64,000 nucleotides of DNA from JAEXNA01 sp037189585 (GTDB taxonomy: Bacteria > Vulcanimicrobiota > Xenobia > Xenobiales > JADMJV01). Made by a program: the position numbers and the translations under genes. This document shows, one piece after another, positions 8,690 through 15,359 of the stretch. Under the pieces are notes generated by a model. It was given only the letters and a program-made list of their open reading frames with translations. It did no database searches and was not told the origin of the DNA. The DNA lies in contig JBBCJA010000013.1 of the NCBI GenBank assembly GCA_037189585.1, forward strand, positions 248,001-312,000, given 5' to 3'. How positions within the stretch are numbered: position 1 is the first letter of the stretch; the number at the start of each line of letters is the position of its first letter.

Positions 8690-10540
8690 ATGTGCGGAAT
8701 TTGTGGCTGGGTCAAGCTCGATGGGCAGGCTCCCGAAGGTGAGCTTCTGACCGGCATGTTGGGCACCTTACGCCACAGGGGGCCGGACAAGCAAGACGGC
8801 TTTCAGGAGGCCGGTGTCGCCTTGGGGATCGCGCGTCTGGCCATCAACGACTTGGAGGGAGGGCATCAGCCCTACCGCAACGAGGACGAGTCGATCCGAG
8901 CTGTCTTCAACGGTGAGATTTACAATTTCCGAGAACTGCGGTCCGACTTGGAGGCGCGTGGTCATCATTTTCGTAGCCGGGCCGACGGCGAAGTGATAGT
9001 GCACCTCTATGAGGAGTACGGAGCCGCCTTTGTGGAGAAACTCAACGGGATGTTCGCCATCGCCTTGTGGGATGGCCGGGAGTTTCATCTCTTTCGAGAC
9101 AGGCTGGGAATCAAGCCTGTCTACACCATGCGGCATAGCGGCGTCCTCTATTTCGGCTCCGAGCTCAAGGCATTGCTGCGGGTTCCCGGTGTCTCGCGAC
9201 GACTCGACCACCACGCCTTGCGCAGCTACCTCACTCTTGAGTATGTACCCGGTCCCAACTCTATCTTCTCAGGGATTCGCAAACTACCGCCGGGTCATCG
9301 TTTGCGAGTGAGCGAAGGAGAGCTCGAGGTTCGGCGATGGTGGGAGTTTCCTCGCCTTTCTCCCGGACAGGGCGACCTGCGGGATTGGGTGGAGAGACTA
9401 CGAGAGCTTTTGACCGACGCGGTGAAGCTGCGTTTGGTGGCCGACGTTCCGGTGGGTGTCTTCCTCTCCGGAGGGCTCGATTCTTCCACCCTGACTTCGT
9501 TGATGGCCGCTCAACACGACGAACCGGTGCATACCTTTTCGGTGGGTTTCACGGAACGCTCTTTCGACGAGAGCCCCTATTCGCAACTGGTGGCCAAAGC
9601 TCTCGGGACGATCCATCATCATCATGTCTTGGATTCGAAGACAGCGCTCGAGGCTTTGGATCCCCTGGCTCTGAGCATGGACGAGCCGCTGGCCGACCCG
9701 GCTCTGATCCCGACCTATCTTCTCTCCCGCTTCGCCCGCGAGAAGGTGACCGTGGCGCTCAGTGGAGAGGGAGCCGATGAGCTTCTCGGTGGTTATCCCA
9801 CCTATTTCGCCCACCAACTGGCTGAACCGCTCAACTACTTGCCGAAATCGATCTGGCCTCTCCTAAGGAGATGGGTCTCTCATATTCCGACCTCGAGGGA
9901 GTATCTGAGCCTCGACTTTAAGCTCAAGAAATTTGTTTCAGGACTCGGTCTGCCGGTGGCTGACCGCCACCTGACCTGGATGGGGGCTTTCCCTTGGCAG
10001 GGTGACTCCGGCGTGCTGAGTGCTCCGGTCGCTCACTGTCTTGAGCTTGCCTCCTTGAACTTGGCGACCAGTTTAGTGGAGAGAGCCCAGAGTTTGGATT
10101 TTCACACCTATCTCGCCGACGGTCTTCTGGTCAAGTTGGATCGAGCCAGCATGATGGTTTCTCTGGAGGGTCGGGTTCCCTATCTTGATCACCGCTTGGT
10201 GGAAGCGATGGCTTCATTGCCGACTCGCTGGAAGCTCAGGGGGCTTGACGCCAAGCGGGCCCTTAAGCGAGTGGAGGGAGACCGTTTGCCGCCCGAGATC
10301 ACCCGGCGTGGTAAGAAAGGTTTCGGTTTACCCCTGGCCGACTGGCTACGCGGGCCTCTGCGTCCCTGGCTTGACGACTATTTGGGTCCGTCCCGATTGC
10401 GCGAGCAAGGTCTGTTCTCGGTGGAAGCGGTCGGACAGATCGTTCGCGAACACCTTGAGGGGAAGGCGGATCACCGTAAACCTCTCTGGACGTTGCTGTC
10501 TTTCCAGCGTTGGGCCGAAGTCTACAAGCCCACTCTTTGA
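8690..10540 (+). CDS. asnB: asparagine synthase (glutamine-hydrolysing)
   Basis: 616 aa. The start is fixed at ATG 8690 because the product must begin Met-Cys: Cys2 in MCGICGW is the N-terminal nucleophile of the class II glutaminase domain (about residues 1-190). The synthetase domain follows with the ATP-pyrophosphatase loop VFLSGGLDSSTL and the later ALSGEGADELLGGYP and LPPEITRRGKKGFGLPL segments. It forms Asn from Asp, ATP and Gln. In glycan loci, AsnB-type proteins may instead amidate a sugar acid or a glycan-bound amino acid; the context here (GT2 gene 8 bp upstream, methyltransferases nearby) allows this. The 3' end overlaps the convergent EF-hand gene by 19 bp. Confidence 0.93.
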   Translation: MCGICGWVKLDGQAPEGELLTGMLGTLRHRGPDKQDGFQEAGVALGIARLAINDLEGGHQPYRNEDESIRAVFNGEIYNFRELRSDLEARGHHFRSRADGEVIVHLYEEYGAAFVEKLNGMFAIALWDGREFHLFRDRLGIKPVYTMRHSGVLYFGSELKALLRVPGVSRRLDHHALRSYLTLEYVPGPNSIFSGIRKLPPGHRLRVSEGELEVRRWWEFPRLSPGQGDLRDWVERLRELLTDAVKLRLVADVPVGVFLSGGLDSSTLTSLMAAQHDEPVHTFSVGFTERSFDESPYSQLVAKALGTIHHHHVLDSKTALEALDPLALSMDEPLADPALIPTYLLSRFAREKVTVALSGEGADELLGGYPTYFAHQLAEPLNYLPKSIWPLLRRWVSHIPTSREYLSLDFKLKKFVSGLGLPVADRHLTWMGAFPWQGDSGVLSAPVAHCLELASLNLATSLVERAQSLDFHTYLADGLLVKLDRASMMVSLEGRVPYLDHRLVEAMASLPTRWKLRGLDAKRALKRVEGDRLPPEITRRGKKGFGLPLADWLRGPLRPWLDDYLGPSRLREQGLFSVEAVGQIVREHLEGKADHRKPLWTLLSFQRWAEVYKPTL

Positions 10541-11097
10541 GGCGGACCGAAGAGCCAGTCGCCGGAGCTTCCCGGTTCCGAGCTATGGAAAAACTCCAGG
10601 GCCAGGTCTTCGACTTCCCTTTTCAAGAGCGCTCCGTCACCGTCGAGATCGAGATGATGAAAACTTTGTAGGGCATCCTCGTCGCGCCGCCCGATGGCAT
10701 AGAAGAAGAGAAGAAATTCCTCGGGGTCGATCTCTCCGTTACGGTCCCGGTCTAAAAGCATGAAGAGAAGCTGAGCGAACTCTTCCACCGGTCCACGATA
10801 GGATTCTTCGGCCAGACGCCGCTCGCAATCGCTCGAGAGAGCTCGGGACAAAACTTTTAGCCAGTTTCCTCGGGTCAAACTGGAGCGGTCGGAGAAGAGA
10901 GTGTTAATCAAAGAGTGCCAGCGAGATTGGACATGCCGAACAACGCGGCTCGATTCCGGCCATCCGGTGTCGACCCGCAAGCGATCCAGCATGGCCTGGA
11001 GCTCGTTCTCTTCCAGGCGTCCGTCGCCGTTGTTGTCCAATAAGTCGAAAAGCACGCCTAGTTTTTCTTGTTGCCAGCTGGAAAGTTCGCCTCGCAT
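10522..11097 (-). CDS. EF-hand calcium-binding protein
   Basis: 191 aa, no signal peptide. Three EF-hand loops with canonical calcium ligands are visible: DNNGDGRLEENE (residues 21-32), DRDRNGEIDPEE (116-127) and DLDGDGALLKRE (150-161). A degenerate fourth site lies near residues 70-80. The overall length and spacing resemble calerythrin-like sarcoplasmic calcium-binding proteins known from actinobacteria. It probably acts as a cytosolic Ca2+ buffer or sensor; the target is unknown. It is divergent from rapZ (75 bp apart) and overlaps the 3' end of asnB. Confidence 0.88.
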   Translation of the reverse strand: MRGELSSWQQEKLGVLFDLLDNNGDGRLEENELQAMLDRLRVDTGWPESSRVVRHVQSRWHSLINTLFSDRSSLTRGNWLKVLSRALSSDCERRLAEESYRGPVEEFAQLLFMLLDRDRNGEIDPEEFLLFFYAIGRRDEDALQSFHHLDLDGDGALLKREVEDLALEFFHSSEPGSSGDWLFGPPQRVGL

Positions 11098-11172
11098 ACC
11101 AGGGCTGTTCGACCCGCTTGGATAAAACCTTGGTCGCTTGACTTTCTCTCATCAGGTAGGACATATGGAGCT

Positions 11173-12117
11173 ATGAGCCGTGACCTTTGGATTGTGACAG
11201 GCCTCTCCGGGGCAGGGAAGAGCCTGGCCTTAAAATGCCTTGAGGATCTCGGCTTTTGGTGTGTCGACAACCTTCCGGCTCCGCTGATGCGAGCGTATAT
11301 GGAGCTTGAGGCGACGAAAGAGGAGACCACGGCGTTATTGCCCACCGCGCTGGGACTTCGTGGAATCGAACAGCTTGAGGAGTTGGGAGATGCGCTGGCT
11401 CAACTGCCCGACATTCCCATTCGGACCAGAGTCATTTATCTCGAATGCGACGAGCCCACCCTGGTCAAGCGTTACTCCGAATCTCGCCGGCGGCATCCAC
11501 TCATGGGGCTCGACGGTAGAGGACTGCTGAAAGCCTTGGCCGATGAGCGAGTAGCCTTAGAGTCCGTTCGGGAAAGGGCGGATTACATCGTCGACACCAC
11601 GAGCCTTTCCCCGCACACTCTTTTGATGAGACTAGAGTCGATCCAGGCTAGTCTTTCAGGGCGCCATCAGCCGCTTCTTGTCCACATTCAGTCCTTTGGC
11701 TTCAAAAAGGGCGCCCCCGCGGACGCCGAATGGCTGTGGGACGTCCGGTTTCTTCCCAACCCTTACTATAACCCCGAGCTTCGTGCTTGCTCGGGTGTGG
11801 AGCCGGCGGTGGCCGAAGTGGTTTTCTCCGAGTCTTCTCAAGTGGCCTTGATCGATCGGATGATCGCGAATTTGCTGGAGTTGATCGGGATCTATTCCGA
11901 GCAGGGACGGCGTCACGTCAGTGTCGGGATCGGATGCACCGGAGGGCAACATCGCTCGGTCGCGACGGCCGAGAAGCTGGCCGACATCTGTTTGCGAGCG
12001 GGTTATGTGGTGTCCTTGAATCATCGTGACGTTCATCTCAAGCCGGAACTGACCGGATATCGCTGTCAGTTGCTGGAACCGGATCGTCCGGCCAAGATGG
12101 TGGGAGCGGCTTCGTGA
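11173..12117 (+). CDS. rapZ: RapZ/YvcJ family nucleotide-binding protein (RNase adapter)
   Basis: 314 aa from ATG 11173. The N-terminal P-loop domain begins MSRDLWIVTGLSGAGKS (Walker A, residues 10-17) and continues with CLEDLGFWCVDNLPAPLM, the hallmark of this family. The C-terminal domain shows FGFKKGAP and the GIGCTGGQHRSVATAEKL motif that binds amino-sugar metabolites or RNA in E. coli RapZ. In E. coli it directs glmZ sRNA to RNase E; in Gram-positives its role is less clear. Here its TGA stop overlaps the GTG start of yvcK, the classical rapZ-yvcK pairing. The third usual partner, whiA, is absent from the window. Confidence 0.95.
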   Translation: MSRDLWIVTGLSGAGKSLALKCLEDLGFWCVDNLPAPLMRAYMELEATKEETTALLPTALGLRGIEQLEELGDALAQLPDIPIRTRVIYLECDEPTLVKRYSESRRRHPLMGLDGRGLLKALADERVALESVRERADYIVDTTSLSPHTLLMRLESIQASLSGRHQPLLVHIQSFGFKKGAPADAEWLWDVRFLPNPYYNPELRACSGVEPAVAEVVFSESSQVALIDRMIANLLELIGIYSEQGRRHVSVGIGCTGGQHRSVATAEKLADICLRAGYVVSLNHRDVHLKPELTGYRCQLLEPDRPAKMVGAAS

Positions 12118-13448
12118 GCTATCGACGACCCGGTCCATGGGGATGGAAGGCCCTACGGAAGTGGTTGACTCCGGGAATTCGCGTCAAGCGCTGGTTTGGC
12201 GTTTCACTCCTTGGGTTTTTGGTCTTTACCATCGGTATTCTTATCTTGGCCGACATGCCGACCCACTTTTGGGAACTCATGAGGGAGCGGTTTTCAGTTC
12301 GAAACACTCTGGGGATCGGTGCCGCCGTGAGCGGGATGGTGGGAATCGTGTTTGGCCTGGTTCGCGGATTTCAGACCATGTACGCGGCGGTACAGCCGAA
12401 TCCAACGCGCAAGCTTGTCGATATGCTCTACGAGCGGAGCCAGCTCGGCGTGGGATTGAAAATTGTCGCTCTGGGTGGGGGAACGGGGCTCTCCTCGCTT
12501 CTTCGGGGACTCAAGCCGATGACCAGCAATCTGGTGGCGGTGGTGACGGTGTGCGACGACGGTGGGTCGTCGGGTCGACTTTCCAAAGACCTTGGAGTTC
12601 TTCCCCCGGGTGATATTCGTAACTGCCTGGTGGCCTTGGCCGACGACGAGTCGCTTTTGTCCGAGCTCTTCAACCATCGTTTTCAAGACGGTAACGATCT
12701 GGGAGGCCATTCCTTCGGGAATCTGTTTTTGGCCGCTCTGTCCGAGGTGGTGGGGGATTTTGAGGAAGCGGTTCAGGTGTCGAGCCAAATTTTGGCGATT
12801 CGTGGGAAAGTTCTGCCCGCGACCCTGGATAAAGTGACCCTGTGCGCCCGGATGAAGGATGGACAAGTTGTCTGTGGAGAGTCCGCCATCCCCAAGAGTG
12901 GCGGCGTGGTGGAACAGGTCTATCTTGACCCGTCAGGGGCGACCCCGGCACCTCAGGTTCTTTCAAGCTTTGCTTCGGCCGATGCTATCATTCTTGGGCC
13001 GGGCAGTCTTTTCACAAGTGTGATTCCCAACCTTTTGGTGGACGGCATGGAGCAAGCGCTTCGAGAGTTGAAGATTCCAAAGATCTACGTCTGCAACGTG
13101 ATGACTCAGCCTGGAGAGACGGACGGATTCGGCGCGGCGGATCACCTGGAAGCGCTGGAGCGCCATGTCGGCACGGGCGTCATCGACACCATTGTGGTCA
13201 ACGTCGAGACTCCGAGCTCAGAACTCCTTCGCCGCTATGAAGCGGAGGGCGCCCGTCCGGTCGACCCGCAGCTCGAGCGGCTCAATAAGATGGGAGTCAA
13301 AGTTGTGGGCGCGAACCTCTTGTCGACTCACGATCTGGTCCGCCATGATAGCCAGCGTCTGGCTGCCGCTATCATCGATCTGCTGGCTCGCCATCACACC
13401 GGCGCGGGTGAGACGATGAAGACTCGCCACCTACGGGTTGTGAGTTAA
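12114..13448 (+). CDS. yvcK: YvcK/CofD-like gluconeogenesis factor with N-terminal transmembrane segments
   Basis: 444 aa. It starts at GTG 12114, overlapping the rapZ stop. The C-terminal 330 residues are the CofD/YvcK fold, with the nucleotide-binding LGGGTGLSSLLRGLK, VVTVCDDGGSSGRL and ILGPGSLFTSVIPNLLV motifs. YvcK binds UDP-sugars and is needed for cell-wall homeostasis on gluconeogenic carbon in Bacillus and mycobacteria. The first ~115 residues are extra: they hold two hydrophobic segments (FGVSLLGFLVFTIGILILA and IGAAVSGMVGIVFGLV), so this version is probably membrane-anchored. That layout is known from several non-Bacillus lineages. Followed by a direct repeat and a bidirectional terminator. 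Confidence 0.94.
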   Translation: MSYRRPGPWGWKALRKWLTPGIRVKRWFGVSLLGFLVFTIGILILADMPTHFWELMRERFSVRNTLGIGAAVSGMVGIVFGLVRGFQTMYAAVQPNPTRKLVDMLYERSQLGVGLKIVALGGGTGLSSLLRGLKPMTSNLVAVVTVCDDGGSSGRLSKDLGVLPPGDIRNCLVALADDESLLSELFNHRFQDGNDLGGHSFGNLFLAALSEVVGDFEEAVQVSSQILAIRGKVLPATLDKVTLCARMKDGQVVCGESAIPKSGGVVEQVYLDPSGATPAPQVLSSFASADAIILGPGSLFTSVIPNLLVDGMEQALRELKIPKIYVCNVMTQPGETDGFGAADHLEALERHVGTGVIDTIVVNVETPSSELLRRYEAEGARPVDPQLERLNKMGVKVVGANLLSTHDLVRHDSQRLAAAIIDLLARHHTGAGETMKTRHLRVVS

Positions 13449-13466
13449 GAGCCCCCGCGGCTTGGG

Positions 13467-13544
13467 GCGGCGTGGCTGATTGAATTGCACGCGCGGATGT
13501 CGCTTGAAGTGCACGCGGCGCGGCTGATTGAATAGCACGCGCGG
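13467..13544. repeat. two-copy direct repeat, 30-bp units 48 bp apart
   Basis: The sequence at 13467-13496 (beginning GCGGCGTGGCTGATTGAATT) recurs at 13515-13544 with two substitutions, giving a period of 48 bp. Each copy ends GCACGCGCGG. The repeat lies between yvcK and the terminator, outside any gene. Function unknown; it could be a short tandem duplication or part of an intergenic repeat family. Confidence 0.7.
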
Positions 13545-13557
13545 GGATGCCACTGAA

Positions 13558-13593
13558 AGCGTAAAGACCTCCACGATAGGAGGTCTTTACGCT
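13558..13593. terminator. bidirectional hairpin terminator between yvcK and recX
   Basis: A perfect 15-bp stem (AGCGTAAAGACCTCC at 13558-13572, complement at 13579-13593) with a 6-nt loop ACGATA. The stem lies 12 bp beyond the recX stop and 110 bp beyond the yvcK stop, in a convergent gap, so it can serve both transcripts. There is no long T-tract on the plus side; TTGACAGC follows on the minus side. Confidence 0.85.
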
Positions 13594-13605
13594 GTCAACT
13601 ATTTT

Positions 13606-14100
13606 CTAGTCGTGCTCGGTGTGCTCGGCCAGCGCTTCGCGAATCTCAGAGTAAGCAAAGCCTCGACGCAATAGAGAGGCGATGATTTTTCGCGGGTCCT
13701 TCCCCCGTGAGAGGTCGCGCTCGACTAAACTGGTCAACTTCCGAGAGGGATCGAAGCCGTCGTCCTCCTGGGCTTCCAGTAAAACTTCCGTCACCATCTC
13801 TGAGGGCAACCCGCGCGCTATCAGCTCTTGACGGAATCGTTGGCGGCCCCAGGCCTTACCGGAGCGCGAGAGCAGAAAACTCCTGGCATAGCGGCGGTCG
13901 TCCAGGAGGCCGATGTCGCGCAGATCCGAAAGAACTCGCGCGACATCGTCCTCCCTTCCGCCTCGGGATCGGAGTTTGTCCTCTAGCTCCTTTTCCGAGT
14001 GGTCTCGACGGGTCAGCAGGTCCAGCGCCTTCGTGCGTAATTGCTTCGGCGTTAGAGGCTCCGCGTCACCGCCACGACCCCCTTGAAAAGCCCGTGCCAC
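13606..14100 (-). CDS. recX: regulatory protein RecX
   Basis: 164 aa. RecX binds RecA filaments and limits their activity. The three-helix repeats are visible: LTPKQLRTKALDLLTRRDHS, EKELEDKLRSRG, then GLLDDRRYARSFLLSRSGKAWG and RQRFRQELIARGLPSEMV, and a third near the end (RKIIASLLRRGFAYSEIREA). The gene begins 14 bp after the recA stop on the same strand, so recA-recX form an operon, as in most bacteria. It is followed by the hairpin at 13558-13593. Confidence 0.94.
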   Translation of the reverse strand: MARAFQGGRGGDAEPLTPKQLRTKALDLLTRRDHSEKELEDKLRSRGGREDDVARVLSDLRDIGLLDDRRYARSFLLSRSGKAWGRQRFRQELIARGLPSEMVTEVLLEAQEDDGFDPSRKLTSLVERDLSRGKDPRKIIASLLRRGFAYSEIREALAEHTEHD

Positions 14101-14114
14101 CGGACTAAACCTTC

Positions 14115-15158
14115 CTAGGCCTCGACGGGCTCCTCTTCGTTGACTTCGTTGGCCTGACCGTTCGTCTGGCCCCGATTAGTGCCGGACACCGCGCGAACTT
14201 GACGTTCAATGGCGTCGGCCATCTCGGGATTATCCTCTAAGAAAGTCCGTGAGTTATCGCGTCCTTGACCTAGCTTGGTATCGCCGAAGGCGTACCAGCT
14301 TCCGGTTCGTGTGGTCACACCAAGTCCGGTCGCCACATCCAAGAGAGAGCCTTCACGCGAGATCCCTTTGCCGAAGAGAATGTCGAACTCGGCTGTCTTG
14401 AAGGGAGGAGCCAGTTTGTTCTTCACCACTTTCACCCGCGCGCGGTTTCCTGTGACATCCTGACCTTGCTTGATGCTCTCCACTCGTCGCACTTCCAAGC
14501 GGACAGAGGAGTAGAACTTCAGAGCGCGTCCGCCTGGAGTGGTCTCCGGCGAGCCGAACATCACTCCGACCTTCTCACGGATCTGGTTGACGAAGATGAC
14601 GGCGGTTTTCGACTTGGAGATTACCGCGGTCAACTTACGCAGAGCTTGCGACATCAAGCGGGCCTGCAGACCCACGTGGGCATCTCCCATGTCGCCCTCA
14701 ATCTCGGCTCGGGGCACCATCGCGGCCACCGAGTCGACGACGACGACGTCCACGGCGTTGGAGCGGACCAGGGTCTCCACAATCTCGAGGCCCTGTTCAC
14801 CGGTATCCGGCTGAGAAACGTAGAGATTTTCAAGATCGACTCCGATATTGGCCGCGTAGATGGGGTCCAGAGCATGCTCGACGTCGATGAAGGCCGCTAC
14901 TCCGCCCATTTTCTGGGCTTCGGCCAGAACATGCAGAGTCAATGTGGTTTTACCGGAAGATTCCGGTCCGTAGATTTCAGTCACGCGCCCGCGCGGAATT
15001 CCACCGACGCCGAGAGCGACGTCAATGGCGATGGAGCCGCTGGGGATGACGGGAACCTCAAAGCGGTTGCCGGCTTCCCCCAATTTCATGATAGAGCCCT
15101 TGCCGAACTGGCGCTCAATCTGTGATAATGCTGCTTCAAGAGCTTTTTTCTTGTCCAT
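14115..15158 (-). CDS. recA: recombinase RecA
   Basis: 347 aa from ATG 15158 (MDKKKALEAALSQIERQFGKG), preceded by a good ribosome site (GAGGAG, 7 nt spacing). Walker A is GPESSGKTT, Walker B lies in VDVVVVDSVAAMVP, and loop regions LMSQALRKL and FVNQIREKVGVMFGSPETT are intact. RecA forms filaments on single-stranded DNA for recombination and SOS induction. The C-terminal tail is acidic (NEVNEEEPVEA), as usual. A perfect inverted repeat lies 41 bp upstream of the start (15199-15221) and may be an operator. recX follows in the same operon. Confidence 0.99.
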   Translation of the reverse strand: MDKKKALEAALSQIERQFGKGSIMKLGEAGNRFEVPVIPSGSIAIDVALGVGGIPRGRVTEIYGPESSGKTTLTLHVLAEAQKMGGVAAFIDVEHALDPIYAANIGVDLENLYVSQPDTGEQGLEIVETLVRSNAVDVVVVDSVAAMVPRAEIEGDMGDAHVGLQARLMSQALRKLTAVISKSKTAVIFVNQIREKVGVMFGSPETTPGGRALKFYSSVRLEVRRVESIKQGQDVTGNRARVKVVKNKLAPPFKTAEFDILFGKGISREGSLLDVATGLGVTTRTGSWYAFGDTKLGQGRDNSRTFLEDNPEMADAIERQVRAVSGTNRGQTNGQANEVNEEEPVEA

Positions 15159-15198
15159 AGTTTTTCTCCTCAGGGGTATGGTGAACATATTTTCACTT

Positions 15199-15221
15199 TT
15201 TCGAGAATCTCCTTCTCGAAA
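15199..15221. promoter_or_regulatory. perfect inverted repeat upstream of recA, candidate SOS operator
   Basis: TTTCGAGAA (15199-15207), a 5-nt spacer, then its exact complement TTCTCGAAA (15213-15221). It lies 41 bp before the recA ATG within the 200-bp divergent gap shared with the M16 protease gene. recA is usually LexA-controlled and LexA operators differ by phylum, so this is a reasonable candidate operator. It matches none of the LexA boxes I know well (CTGT-N8-ACAG, CGAAC-N4-GTTCG, GTTC-N7-GTTC). It could also be a 5'-UTR hairpin. Confidence 0.45.
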
Positions 15222-15359
15222 CCCAATTTTTTTTCGACCTCCACTTTTTCGTGAGGATTTTCACCAAACCACCGATCATCATGTAAAAATTTTGAGTCAA
15301 AAGGTCTTCCGAGGGGATTTCGTGTAGGCCCCGATTCGGAAACTACTCTAGGAGTCATG

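Noticed and set aside
15181..15196. GTGAA-N6-TTCAC near recA as a second Rex-type site
   Set aside because: The spacer is 6 nt instead of 4 and the outer TT/AA positions are missing, so it does not fit the Rex operator seen at 34628-34653.
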